DNA from: Dacryopinax spathularia | Lineage: Eukaryota; Basidiomycota; Dacrymycetes; Dacrymycetales; Dacrymycetaceae | NCBI GenBank assembly: GCA_037974965.1 | Contig: JBBPFI010000008.1 | Coordinates: 1,488,001-1,552,000, forward strand | Reading direction: 5' to 3' | Length of the DNA stretch: 64,000 nt | In this document: positions 52,469-64,000 of the stretch, in pieces | Numbering within the stretch: the stretch's first letter is position 1 | How the letters are laid out: the number at the start of each line of letters is the position of its first letter | The notes under the pieces: generated by a model | Databases searched by the model: none | Told to the model about the DNA's origin: nothing | Seen by the model: the letters and a program-made list of their open reading frames with translations, nothing else | Translations under genes and position numbers: made by a program

Positions 52469-53919
52469 TGGCCAGTCGGGGGTCGAAGCTGAGGTGGAAT
52501 TGCAATCCGATCCACTCTCTTTCGTCCGAGCATGGACCAATGTGCGTTGGGAGGATGTTGGGCCAAGATCGAGTCGGGTCAACCTTCATACCGTACAAAG
52601 TATCACGCCACGAACGTGTGAGGTAATTCCTCTCCGAGCTATAGTCAGTCCGCCCCCGGCATAGATCGCACAGAACACGGACCATCGTAGGTACGCGCCA
52701 GACGAGCGGACATACGCCCAGATCATCACATCTCACTCCGCCCAAGAGAGAGAAAGCGAGTAAGCGTGCGCCGTTCTATGCCAAGCAGTAGACGAATAAC
52801 GCCGTCATCCGTACATCCTCGATCCACTTTGGGCGGGTAAGTATCCAATTCGGAAGTCCCGATCGATGGGCTCGAGCTCAAGGTTTGAGTGAGACAAAAC
52901 GTTGGTAAGCGATTTGTGACTCCCAAGGAGGGGAGGAAGATAACCGGAGTTTCGGTCGAAGGGGAATGATGATCGGGCCTCTAGCGGTATGTTGGTCGAT
53001 CGGGGGGGTCCCAGAGAGGCAGCGATCTTGACTATTGCAGTGCGTCGACCGGTGCTGCGCAGTGCGTTAGCCTCGACGGTGTTATCCTCCTTCGAGGCAG
53101 GCAGGCATCCGTCGTCCCGGAAGGATGTTCTACGCTTGCCCACCTCAGACTGCCGGTCGCAAGTTGCGAGTCTAAGTCAATAGTACTTTCTTGTGACGAG
53201 CGCCGAACAGTAATGTTGGAGGTGGTGGCTCGACTTTTATTTTATTCGACGGGAGATGTACGAAGCGGTTTGGACTTCGCGACTTCGTGACCTCGAGAGT
53301 TCGTTCGGCACCTATCCAACAATGGAACAAGCAGGGACGAGGCACCTCGTGGCAGCCGTCGTTGTTCGGCAGAACGCGGTATGATCCTCGGAGAACTTCT
53401 GATCGGTCCGAGCAAGGCACATCTTTCCGCCGCCCGCTGCGCACCGAAAGAGCTGCAGGTGTATTTTTGAATATTTTTGAACCAAACGCCGTCCGGCCGT
53501 CGCGGGCGAGGTTAGCTTCAGATCGAATGCCGTCGCCGAGCAAGGCTGTCAAGGTACATCTCCGCCGGTCCGAAGCGTACGGCCGAGCACGGGATGACAT
53601 GACAAAGAACGGTTCGCCGCGGATCCTTGTTCGCATGTCCGATTGTCATCGCCAATCACCCACGTGTATGCGACATAGGTAGGAAGAACATCGCGGGCGC
53701 TTGTTTTCCATTCTCGGTCGAGTCCACGAGTTCGAGATAACAGTCGACGGCCGAACGCTCGGGAAGCTGCCGATCAGACTGACAGTCATTGACTACTGAA
53801 TCAGGTGCACATTGTAGCATGCCTTCGGATTGAGGATCGATCCGGCTTTTCCCAGCTCCACCTACTATCCATCAGCTAAACCGGCCGGTGCCGATTTGGG
53901 AAAGTGCGTCATACGCCCG

Positions 53920-54111
53920 ATGTCTTCCCAAGCACTCGTCGGCTCCCTCGAGGCCGCGTCCGAGTCTTTGGAGATTCCGAGCGACGGGACCGCACAGGCG
54001 ATCCTACTCGGCCGCAACGATGGGTCCGACTTTCGGCAGCCTATCGTCCGCTTCATATTACGCACGTCGGCCTTGGCACTACAACGAAGTCCGGAAGGCG
54101 AAGAAGAATAG
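53920..54111 (+). CDS. Possible 63-residue protein
   Basis: An ATG frame coding a balanced, protein-like sequence (M-S-S-Q-A-L-V-G-S-L-E-A-A-S then I-P-S-D-G-T-A-Q-A-I-L-L-G) that ends in G-E-E-E and a TAG. No homologue comes to mind, and no promoter or intron is evident. It could be a small gene or an upstream frame of the sorting nexin transcript. Confidence 0.25.
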   Translation: MSSQALVGSLEAASESLEIPSDGTAQAILLGRNDGSDFRQPIVRFILRTSALALQRSPEGEEE

Positions 54112-54578
54112 CTCTGGTTCTGTTCTTGAACGGTAGCCAGATTGAGTGGTTGAGGGTTACTTCATTTAGAGGCGGCTTTGGGTTGGATCAACGGACTTGT
54201 GGAGAGCGGTAAGTCGTAATTGTCGTACGATGGCGATTCACCTTCATCTTCTTCATTACTGCGCCGGGACGTCAGAGGCCTTGAACGGGCGGTAAGCAAG
54301 CACATCAGAGTGCAAGGAAGCACGAAGCAAGAGCAGTTGTCGCCGGACTGGATGGTCGGTCTGGCGCTCACCGCCGAGGGGTTTGTCCGCAGCTCCGTGT
54401 GGCGGTGCTGCTTATAGGGAATGCGTTCTCGGGAAGCGCGGCCGCCGACGTCGTCCAGAGGAGTGAGCTCGTTGTCTGCCCTGTCGAGCTCCTCGCCCCG
54501 GCTGTCCTGGAGACTGTTCGGAGTGATGTTATCTCTGTCGACGGCGTCAGGGCTCTGGTCAACACCGAGACTGCAAGA

Positions 54579-57500
54579 ATGACGCCGCTCGCCCTGCCCT
54601 TGCCGGCACTAGCCCTCCTGCCGCCGGTGATCGCGCTGCTCATCCCTCTCCTCTCGCCTCTTCTCCGTTCCCCTCTGGCTCTCCTGCTGCTTTCGCCCTT
54701 CCTCTTCGTCACCTCTATTGTGCTGGCGCTCGTCGCGGTGATACTTGTTGCCCAGGCGCTCGATGCCCGCTCCTCTGCCTCCGAGCGCTACCGCCTCACC
54801 CTTCAGCAGGCAACCCACAGCCCCGCCTTCGCCACACCAGCAGCATGGAGCGTCGTCCTCACCCGCGCATCCTGGCCGCCCGCGCCGCTCCCGGCACTCC
54901 TTCCAGACCAGTTAGCACTATCAGTGCGTCTGGACAACCTGCTCGACCTCATCCTCTCCGCATTCGTCTGGCCGTGGTATCAGCAGATCTCGCGCTCTTC
55001 GTCCTTCCCCGCTGCGGTCAAGGCAGCGCTGCATCATGCGCTCGGCACGGTGCTATCCCGTGGACAGGCACTCGACCCGCTCTCAGTGGTCGCACAGCGC
55101 ATCCTACCGAAACTTACGGCGCATATAGACCGCTTCCGAGCCGCCGAGACGCTTCTGCGTGGTGCCGACCTCTCCCGGCACCTCACCCAGTCAAGCAGCC
55201 TCGACCTCATGCTTGCACAGAAGTACGGCCCTCTACACCCAGCGGTCGGAAACCTCAGCAGTGTGGATACGCGCCAGACGGAGGAGGCACATCTGCGTGA
55301 ACTGGTTGGGAGGATTGTCCCCTTGCTCTTGCCGGAGGCTGAGGCTCGTAGTGCGGCGGTGCGGATTATCGTGAGAGAGATCGTGGCTTGCGTAGTGCTG
55401 CTACCACTGGTGGACATGCTGAGCGAGCCGGATTTTTGGAATAGGATCGTGGAGGATGTGGTATGTCTTCCAACTTGTCTTTTCGTCCCTGCCAGTACTG
55501 AATGGAATCGCTCTCTGTCCAGACATCCGAAGTCATTCAACAACAACACCTTATCTCTCGTGTCAGGCATATCCTGAGTCTGTCGACGTCGCCGCCGGGT
55601 GCCTCGGTCTCCCTCTCTTCCGAACCTGCCACCACCCTTCAGCCTGTCCGGTTACGAATGGAGGACATCTCCCCTCGCACATCCACTAAGCAGTTCGAGA
55701 GCTTCCTTCGCAGCATCTCGCGCTGTGATAGCTTGCTGGATGCGCGGAGGCTGAAGAACGACATTGCAAGTGAAATCAGGAAGACTCGTGTACTATTGGG
55801 TGAGTACCTATCATTTCCATTGAAAGTGCTACGGCTCAAGCGCATATAGCTTCAAGTCAGAACAAGGAAGACCTCGTTGGCGGATATAAGCCCGAGCTTA
55901 TCGTCAAGTACTTGGACAGGCTGTATACGGCGAACCGCGCTGTGGAGAAACGTATCGCCCTGCTCTCTGGGGAAAAGACGCTTCCTACCATACCGGCTAA
56001 CGCTCTCATTCCGGCTGCGCAGCCTATAACGGTTGACGGACCATTACCGACTCTGCGCACTATCCTGACGACTCCCGAGAGCCTGAGCTACTTCATGGAG
56101 TTTCTCGACAGGCGCGGCAAGAGCCTGCCTGTGCAGTTCTGGTTGACGGTGGAGAGCTTCAAGGACCCGCTCGAAACGGTCGACTCTGACGGGGACGACG
56201 ACCGGGATGAGGCGGACGACAGCGTCCCGGTACCAAATGGCGGAACGGGCACACTGCGGGAAGATATTCAGCTGATCTGGGACCTGTATTTCTCCGAAGC
56301 CTCCGCCCAACGACCCAAAGTTTCGCAGAAGCACATCGAGACCATTCGCGCGTTCCTCAACAAGCAGGGTCCTACAACAAGAGGCGACGAGCGGCGAGCC
56401 AGGCGCGCTGTCTTGCGCATGCAGCGCGAAATGGAGCATGAAATGGAGGAATCATTTGAGGAGTTCAAACGAGGCGAGCTGTGGCTTAAGGCCATTGCTG
56501 CCGGAGGTCATACACCGAGCATGCCCTCCCCGAGCCCGGTCACCCTACCTAGCCCCAGTCCGCAGGAATTGGCATCGCCCGTGGAAGAAAATAAGCGAAA
56601 GCGACCCCTGCCGCAGTATATCACGCACTCGCAGCCGCTTGTCGCCACTCTGAAAGCACCAAGTCGTGGCAGGGCAGAACCGGAGCTCAAGCGACCTGCA
56701 TCCATCAGAACCCAAAGCGCCGATAGCGGTGAATCGGCCCAACGACATGGCAAGCGACCAAGCCTGGACAGCCAGCGGTCAAACCTCGACGCTCTGTTTG
56801 GCGTCACTCCTAAGGATCGAGCACCGTTATTCGGTGACGAGGCGGAAGAACGTACAAGCCTCTTTGGCAAGGATAGTGATGTCGAAGCAGATTTGACGGC
56901 ACAAAATCAGCTGACTGTTCGCGAAACTACCCGATCGCGGGCACCTCTGTTCGGTGATGGGCCTGAGCAGGCGTGGGATGGCGAAGGTGCCCCCGAAGTG
57001 CCAGAAGGCGGTGTCGATATTGAAGCCATCCAAGCCGCCCTGACGGACATCATTGCCGATGAGGCGGGCAATCGACATTCCGCTCAGCAGTACGAGGACG
57101 AGCGCATACCCGGCTTGGGCATCGACGCGGAGTCCGGTTCCGCTATAAGAGAGCGGGAGGACGAGGAATGGAAGCTCGCTATTCCCGGCGATCCGCATCT
57201 GCTTAGTTCCATCGCTCGGTTAGGGGAGAAGATCGCGAGCCTTGAGCAGCAGGCGTCTATCCTTGACGCGTTGATACGCAAAGCGGAGCTCACTGGGGAT
57301 CATAACGAACTTCAACTGTTGAACAAGAGCAAGTCAGCGCTGGAACGAGAGTTGCGAGAAGTTAGGTTCCAGAGAGAGCAGTTCGTCATGCAGGAGCGAA
57401 ACGGGCTACTGACACCCGAGCGAACCCGGGTCAAGATCGTCGGCACTACCATGGCGGATGAGGAAGGCACCGTCGGTCGGCAAGTCGTCAAATATGCGAT

Positions 57501-58641
57501 ACAAGTCCAACAGCTTGAGGATGATGGAGAAGGCGGTGGTGGCAGTGGTTGGGTGACCGCCAGGCGATACAGCGAATTCTGGGCGTTGCATCAGCGGCTA
57601 CGAGAGAAGTTCCCGGAGGTGCGGCATCTCGAGCTGCCTGCCAAGAAGCTCGTGAATACCATCAGCGCCGTGGTCGACGCTCGAAGAGTAGCATTGGAGA
57701 AGTACCTACAGGCGCTGCTCAAGTATCCTGCCGTGTGCGCTTCCGAAGATCTGCGTGCGTTTCTCTCCCGCGCTCCGAAGTATACCCCGACATCCTCATC
57801 CACCCATCCTTCGCGGGCCGCCTCCTTCCTTTCTCAGCCGACCGACCTTATGCGCTCTCTCACCAAGCTCACGTCGTCCATCGCGGATGACATATTCTTC
57901 GGTCCTTCAATGCTCGACGTCCTCATACAACGCCTTACTCAGCAAGCCAAGTCTGAGGAGGAACTGGGAAAGCTGACAGAGGCTGAGGGCCTGAAGCCGC
58001 TAGAAGGAGAAGGGGGAGGCGCTGGCTTTGCAGGCCCCATCTGCGACCTGATTCTTGCACTGTTCGAGTTGAACGATCGAAACAATTGGCTCCGAAGACA
58101 GGCTGTCGTGATTATTCTGCAGCAAGTCTTCGGCAGCACTATTGAGCGGTAAGTGAACAGAAGTATTCGCGTGTAGTATGTCATATTCATGTTCTATAGG
58201 AAACTACGCGATACCCTCAAAGCAAGCCTTGAAGAACACAAGCTCGTCGCTCAGCTTGAGAAGTTACACCAGAATATGTTTCCAGATGGTAAGTTACGTC
58301 CGTCTGGCCCGCCTCGTACTGCCGAGCAGAAAGCGCGCACCAAAGACGAGGCGAACCGAAAGCTTTCGGCACTCATGCCTGGTATGTAACTCCTGGACAT
58401 CATTACAATGCACCGCTTACATGTCGTAGATCTCTTTTCCAACATGATCGGTCGATCAAACGCTCGACGCGGTGCACGACGCATCTTCGCTGTCGTCCAA
58501 AATCAGCGACTCAATCGTCATATCATTTACACTGTTATGGACGAGGTGCGGCATGCTTGCGAATTTGTATGGCTCCACATCTGACCAGGGTTCTAGATCG
58601 TTGCCGCCCTCTTTCCGGACCTGGTTACCGAGACCTCATGA
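54579..58641 (+). CDS. Mdm1/SNX13-like sorting nexin (PXA-RGS-PX-nexin C)
   Basis: Six exons (54579-55460, 55523-55799, 55850-58148, 58200-58381, 58430-58545, 58597-58641) give 1266 residues. The N-terminus starts with M-T-P-L-A-L-P and a long Leu-rich hairpin that should anchor the protein in the ER. A PXA domain follows (about 110-300), then an RGS-like domain (about 455-600: T-T-P-E-S-L-S-Y-F-M-E-F-L and F-W-L-T-V-E), a disordered Ser/Pro/Arg linker, a coiled coil near 850-890, a PX domain (about 911-1030, with R-R-Y-S-E-F for phosphoinositide binding) and a nexin C domain to the end. Yeast Mdm1 and animal SNX13/14/19/25 with this plan tether ER to vacuole/lysosome and steer lipid-droplet budding. 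The ATG at 54579 is the first Met before the hairpin; the frame is open upstream but without ATG. Confidence 0.92.
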
Positions 58642-59183
58642 TACCATTTGCATGCGTTACCCTCTTGGAGTTGATATCCTTTTACTGCACGAATTATTCA
58701 TTGTTTCTATTCTATCTTGGGGCTTTTATATAATGGCTAGTTAATTCATCTTCGTCGACGACATCTTGCCAACTGTGGGCGCACATGCGAATGTGCAAAA
58801 CAGCTTCTCTATCTGAATTCAATGCAGCTACCCGTTGAGCATACGAAGAACCCGTCTGTGCCACAACGTTTGGGATCTTACGAGGCCAGGCCAAGGAAAA
58901 CTTCTCATTCCCGTTGATCAAATAAACACGGTCCTCCAGAGCCGCTTTCCCGTCTTCCACACTGAAGGGACGCCACAGTTTGACATCAGCTGACGACAGC
59001 ACAAACCCAATTCCGAGACTAGTGGTTTCCCTTTATGATTAGGATTACAGTACAATGCCAACAAGCAAGTAAAGACCGACAAAATGTAACGCCACAAACC
59101 AATACAAGAAATATACTGTACGTCAACCAAACCCAACGCAACACAAGATCCCAGCGAAAATAGTGCACCAGCGCACCCGGTCT
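58642..59183. other. Convergent 3' region
   Basis: About 540 bp between two converging genes. A minus-strand frame (58712-59002) looks weakly protein-like but has no splice link to the DUF6533 gene, so it is not called. Confidence 0.45.
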
Positions 59184-61202
59184 TCATACCGCCACGCCCG
59201 CACCATCAATAAGCGATGCCTGCGAATGCTCCGACTGGTGCTTTTCGTCCCCGACGTCGGACTCGCGATCCCAATCGTCCGGCGGGTCTCCGTCCCCTTC
59301 CCACTCCTGCTCCTGAATGATATCCACCCGCACGCTCCCCTGCGTGGCCGTTTCCTTCACTCGCCCGCCTCGCGGATTGCGGAGGATGGACTTTGTGCGA
59401 TTGGCGGGTGCGGTGGCGAGTACGTCTTGGGAGCGGGTGACGGGGAGGACGGACCAGCTGGCTCGGGCGGCTCGGAGCTCGTATTGCTCGCCGGACTGCA
59501 TGCTGCTGGCGATCTTTTCGGGTGCTTGGCGGAGGTTGATGGACACTGCGCGAGGGCCATCAGTAGCGAATCAAAGAGCTACAATAGTGGGACATACTGC
59601 GGGAACCAATGATGTTTGCAATCACCAGGACCCATTCGCGGAGCATCAGGACTTGGAACCTCTGCAGACAACAATCAGCAGTTGCACAACAAACTAAGTA
59701 GATGGACGTACGTTTGCAAATGCGAAGACGAATACATTCGCCAACAATACAAACATCTTGCACTAATGACGCCGTCAGCGAGCAACACAAGCTGCTTGGA
59801 AGCAGGGAACATACGGCATTGTACATGAATCCATCGCGATCTAAGAAAGAGCATTAGGGTACGTCTCGCACAGGTAGGGCAGGCGAGCTTACAGAGGATA
59901 TAGGCGATCAGAGTCGTCTCGTCTGTTTTGACATGATACCACGCTCGTGCTAGGGTCAGTGTGACGGTCACACTATCAACGTGTCAATAAGGGCTTGCTG
60001 CGACACATGTCCGACTTACACCTCATAGCACGCCGCAGGAATCCAAATAGCAAAGAACGAACGTGGAATGGTGCCAAAGCACACATTAACGATAGCGATA
60101 GGTCCCACGGTCGGTACTACAAACACGCCCTCAGTTTTCCCTCATGGCTGCGCTGGAAGGGATGGCACATACAGATCTCGTGGAACATCAGGTAGAGGGT
60201 GATCGCGAAGGTCGTGCAGACGTAGAGGGACCAGGCGACGCCTAGCACCCAGGCGACCCATTTTGCGCCGTAGTATAGTCTGCCGGAGGGAGAGGGATTA
60301 GGCACCATCAGAAGATAGTGGGTGGGGGACGCACGCATGCACGCGGATGGCGACGATGACTTGGATGCATCAGTACAAGTGGTCTTTGTTTGCTTCAAGG
60401 CTGGACTCACGATTGACCACGGCGAGGGAGATGATGATTACGATCGCTGTGGCCGAACATCGTCAGTAGCGCCTTAAAGCTGCAAGCAAGAGGTACGCAC
60501 CGTTCCCGACGGTCCATACTTTACAGCTACGAGAGCATGAGCATGCCGTGAACATGACAGGAGCTCAGGACTTACAACTGCACCGAAGGTCAGCCCCATG
60601 CTCCGCTGGGTCTGATAAGGGACTCACAGTTTCCGAAAGATTAGTTGCCAACCCTCCAAATTCTGATAGGCCAGCTCAGCCTCGCTTGCTCTCAGAACAG
60701 TAACGAAACTGCGTACCATAAAGATCTGATGGAGCGAGATGAGTGGGGGGGGCAGGGGAAGCGACGAAGGACACGCACCGACTGCCACTATACATGGGAC
60801 AATGTAGCGATTGATGAGGAACAAGCTCTTTCCCAGAGATCGGTCGGAGGGCCAGATGTACCTGACCTGGAAGTGGGTGTCAGCTGCTTGTTCTTAGATG
60901 AAGGGACGACTTGCGCACCTCGGCAGGGAAGGTAAGGACTGGAGCAGCGAGCAGAATCAGGCATCGATCAACCGTCAACGACTTCCATACTCACTGTGCT
61001 ACTCGGACGTCAGGTGTGCGCGATTAGCAGCGCGAACAATCGACTTACATCATACACAAGCAGCGCAGCGCTTGCGACTAGCGTAAGGAAGCACGTGAGA
61101 ATCGGTGTCTGAAACTGCGGGGCAAGGGTGCTCACTGAGGAAACATCGGACGAGGACGACGTCCCTGAACTCGTCCGTCAGCTGGTCGATTATGCCGCTC
61201 AT
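59184..61202 (-). CDS. DUF6533 multi-pass membrane protein with micro-exons
   Basis: Eighteen exons on the minus strand: 61202-61161, 61114-61049, 60998-60995, 60938-60919, 60866-60779, 60725-60717, 60662-60628, 60577-60576, 60526-60501, 60446-60411, 60359-60335, 60279-60173, 60116-60020, 59972-59893, 59840-59815, 59762-59712, 59661-59598, 59545-59184. The sum, 1140 nt, gives 379 residues. It has about seven membrane helices; V-Y-D-H-I-L-T-F-P-A-E-V-R-Y-I-W matches the DUF6533 signature, and Y-R-D-G near the end and a polar, partly acidic cytosolic tail are typical. The family is expanded in Agaricomycetes and its function is unknown; a receptor-like seven-helix role is often supposed. Exons of 4, 9 and 2 nt (60998-60995, 60725-60717, 60577-60576) are needed for the frame. 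The first intron (GTCGTC donor) is the least certain. Confidence 0.82.
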
Positions 61203-63410
61203 TGCTGGTATCGACAATGCTTAGGCGGAGAACTGGAGGAAGAGACCAGCCATAGGCGCCTTAAGGAGGAGGAGTATGCGGCTACGAAGATGGTGGGGCG
61301 TGGAGAGGAACGAGCGAGAAAAGGGTCGCGCAGAAAGAAGGACAAGGAGATCTTATTGGGATCACGGACTGGACCGGGCGGCGCGCAGATGGAAGACAAG
61401 CTGTGGTGATGGGTCGAAGGGAAGGCGAGAGGGCTGGGCCTGCCGGACCTTCGCTCGTGGGAAGGAGGGGACACAACCCCAATGCTTCTTCGGCGAGGCA
61501 TTGAATCTTGAGACAACGCTTCTCGCCGCTGTGACTTCATCCGCTTGCGCGCGCAAGACGAGCCAGATACGATCTCAGAAGAGGCCAAAAGTGGGCCTGA
61601 TTACAATCCAATACAAACGAAGTTGTCATTCACATTCCAGTGGCTGTTTATTTGCAGGTCGACGAGCTTGTCCGATTCGCTCTCGTATCGCCGTCCGCTG
61701 ATGCAACATCGCGTCTCCCGAGCAGCCCAAGACGAAGTTTGTAGCAAGCCCCATCGAAGGAAGAGTAGGATGACGCGTGGTAGACGACAGTTGCGCAGGA
61801 CGAGCCACCTCACAGGCTGGCTCAGAACAATTTTGACCGCCCCGCATGGAGGAGCGCGCATTCCGGAAGTCGGCAACCCTATTGCCGGGCCCGATGGCGT
61901 CGTCCAGGTGAAAACCGGCTCAGGGTCCGCAGCTGAACCAGCGCATGGATGATGGATAGGGACTGAGTCCGAGTCGAACTTTAGCCAGACCGGCTAGCAG
62001 ACGAAAATTGTTTTATCCCCGATATCAACGGTTGTGAGACGCGCAAGGTGCGGATATTGTAGGAAAGAGAGTCTTGATATGGGCCAAGGTTTAGCTCGTA
62101 CTGGTGCCCCACTGCGATATCGCAAGGAATTCTCGTACCTGGAAATAGATGGCAAGAAGCGCGTGGAGTATTGTCTCCGCCCGACAGCGGGAGAGCCACT
62201 GAGCTTCGAGCCTTCCATCGGTGTTTCCCCATCTTTTCGAAGGAGAAACTCCGCTTTGTTCCACCGCAGACCTGAGGTTCCTTTCATTCGTCCACAACGA
62301 CCCGGATACTGCCGGGCGAGAGATGGGGGTCTTTGCATCCGGAGTTGACAGTCGAACCCCAAATACTTGCACGGTTGTATGGATATGCCGCAAGGGCCGC
62401 GTGGACTCGGCCTTCCGGGATTCGATGATGTTGTTTGTATGCGCGAGAATTGTATGCCTTGTCAGCGTGCTAAGACGGGGTCAAGGTAAGCCGGCGGGTA
62501 GTCATCACAGCTGGAATAATTGGCCGAACCTGGCGTCCGACCCACTCGAAAGACGCCAGCGGTTGCCAGTCACAAGTGGGTATATTTGGTTTGTCCGCAG
62601 TGATACCGACATCAGTGCAACGATGAAGGTCGGAAGAAAAGAGTAGGGAGGTAGACAATAGTTGATGCTCATGCCGACAGCAACGGAGACCATCTTCAGG
62701 CGTTCTTGCTCATATCGCCAGATGCGAATCTAAGGATGTCTTTCCATCTCTAGACAACGGCAGCGACGACATTTCAGGTAAACCATTGTTTGAATGCAAC
62801 GAAAGCCTTTAACGATGTAGGGTGCCTGACGATTGCCAAGGTCTGCCAGGGGACGTGGTTACCATGAAGACTGGACAAAGCATGTAAGCCGTCAGCGTCC
62901 ATGACAGTGCTAACTTATAGCATGAGATTCGTAGGTCCGATGAAGCGTTTCCCAGGCTATAGCTGAGGAAAAGGAGATGCAGCTAACCGCGAAGTGTGTG
63001 CCTGGTCGCGTCGAACAAGTAGAACTGCGTTACTCCAGTATATGTAGATTCGATCAATCTCGGTCGCATGATAGAAATCAAGCTCGCTCGAACAAGATTG
63101 TAGTTCAAATCGTAGATGAGTATCTTGCGCGCGTACGTACGTAAAAGAGGTGCAGGCCAAACAAAAACTCGAGCAAGAGAAGTAGTGGTCCGCGTCCGCC
63201 TTTGATGGAGAGCACGTGACTCCGCGTGATTGAAAGCACTTGGACGCGTCGGACGAGGAAGGCCTGCAACCCTTCTCCGTGCGTCCCTACTCAATCAATC
63301 ACCAAGCGCCACCAACCCACCGGCGCTCATCCAGCACACTTGTCCTTCTTTTAACAACGATTTAACGATCTCTATTGGGATAACTATATCTTGCGCGGAC
63401 GCACTACAAC
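61203..63410. other. Long gene-free stretch
   Basis: About 2.2 kb upstream of both flanking genes. Some frames near 62.0-62.5 kb look weakly protein-like on the plus strand (for example C-G-Y-C-R-K, and C-M-P-C-Q-R-A-K before a GTAAGC at 62486), but no gene can be built. Confidence 0.4.
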
Positions 63411-64000
63411 ATGGTACGGGATAGGGATCCCGTCGCCGATCTACGGAGCGTGTTGGAAGACCTCAACCTTGAAGATGTGGCGTGGCAAGCAAGTCTTCAA
63501 GCAGTAGAAGACGAACGAGACCAACTACGCAAACGAAACAAGCACTGTGAAGCAGAGATGGTGCATCTGAAGCAGGCGCTCGCCGCTGCGCACGAGCATG
63601 TGGACGTAGTACGATCGCAACGACCGTCTCCGGTGGAGAACGATGACCACTACCGGTTTGAGCGGGAGGCTGCGGAGGCGGACCGAGTAAGGGTGTCGGA
63701 GGAGTTGGACGAGATACGAAGGAGAATCAGGAGCAAAGAAACGTACGTACTGCTGTCGTGCATCCCCCAAGCGCAAGGTACTCATCCTGTAACTCAGTGA
63801 GGTTCTTCGCGAGCTGCAAGCAAGCTCGCACTCGCGCGCATCGGAGGACCCCGTCTCTCCTCCCAGACCGAGACCCCTTCAGCAGTCCAGTCCACCTGTT
63901 CTCGACGATGAGGTCCCTGTTGAAGATGACTTCCGCAAGTCTGTCGGGCCGTCATCAAGCTGGATCGACTCCGCCAAATATGAGAGTACGATCGTACCCC
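63411..64000 (+). CDS. Coiled-coil protein, N-terminal part
   Basis: Exon 1 is 63411-63742 and exon 2 begins at 63798 (55-nt intron) and runs past the window end; 178 residues are visible. An acidic lead is followed by a coil of about 100 residues with heptad Leu/Val spacing (residues 10-115, for example E-D-E-R-D-Q-L-R-K-R and H-L-K-Q-A-L-A-A-A), then a Ser/Pro/Arg-rich disordered stretch. No family is recognised from this part. Confidence 0.7.

Larger units (their letters stand above)
52382..54578. other. Long divergent intergenic region
   Basis: About 2.2 kb between the Rds1 gene (minus) and the sorting nexin gene (plus). Apart from the Rds1 TATA box and the small frame at 53920-54111, no feature is supported. 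Several overlapping frames near 53.2-53.7 kb have unnatural composition. Confidence 0.45.

Noticed and set aside
53172-53682. Overlapping long frames on both strands in the Rds1-nexin spacer
   Set aside because: Composition is unnatural, and no splice sites or protein motifs are present.
58712-59002. A 96-codon minus-strand frame downstream of the DUF6533 gene
   Set aside because: It looks weakly coding but lies after that gene's stop and has no promoter, intron or family match.
62400-62490. Possible fourth zinc-cluster exon (C-M-P-C-Q-R-A-K before a GTAAGC)
   Set aside because: No G-R-S-V-x-H lead and no following exon with the other Cys residues could be found.
1-64000. CRISPR arrays, bacterial operons, rRNA and tRNA genes
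   Set aside because: The window is eukaryotic. No regular spacer arrays, no rRNA-like sequence and no convincing tRNA cloverleaf were seen by eye; a tRNA scan would be needed to exclude them fully.

Overview
The window looks like a basidiomycete fungus, probably an Agaricomycete. Genes are packed on both strands and cut by many introns of about 47-60 nt. The gene set (DUF6533 membrane protein, BCS1-like AAA ATPase, Rds1 ferritin-like protein, secreted WSC protein, tannase-family esterase, Rtt107-like BRCT protein) fits that group, and the large retroelements are chromodomain Ty3/Gypsy elements of the usual fungal type. Gene models were built by hand from reading frames and splice sites; the exon sums of every complete gene model are multiples of three.

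Layout. 1-4744 is the right part of a Ty3/Gypsy chromovirus that sits in the basic region of a bZIP gene, whose last 75 codons remain at 4745-4971. 5-11 kb holds a secreted two-WSC protein, a small charged protein and an Frm2/Hbn1-type nitroreductase. 11-36 kb is gene-poor and repeat-rich. It contains three paralogous seven-exon genes for small Zn2Cys6 proteins (14.8, 19.5 and 34.4 kb), a secreted tannase/feruloyl esterase on the minus strand (20.8-23.3 kb), a decayed coding region (about 23.9-24.8 kb) and a whole second chromovirus copy (25492-32763) that matches the first wherever I compared them.

36-64 kb is gene-dense: BCS1-like ATPase, a small single-pass membrane protein, a 598-bp MITE with 155-bp inverted repeats, an FMN-dependent 2-hydroxy-acid dehydrogenase, a second single-pass membrane protein, an Rtt107/Brc1-like BRCT protein, an extended SDR epimerase, a secreted Rds1 protein, a PXA-RGS-PX sorting nexin of the Mdm1/SNX13 type, an 18-exon DUF6533 protein with 2-, 4- and 9-nt exons, and the start of a coiled-coil protein that runs off the right end.

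The genes do not form a pathway cluster. The clearest local systems are the Zn2Cys6 trio, which share exon layout, TATA position and related upstream DNA and so look like a recent duplication family in transposon-rich surroundings, and the self-priming chromovirus pair. The best candidates for something little described are the Zn2Cys6 trio and the micro-exon gene.
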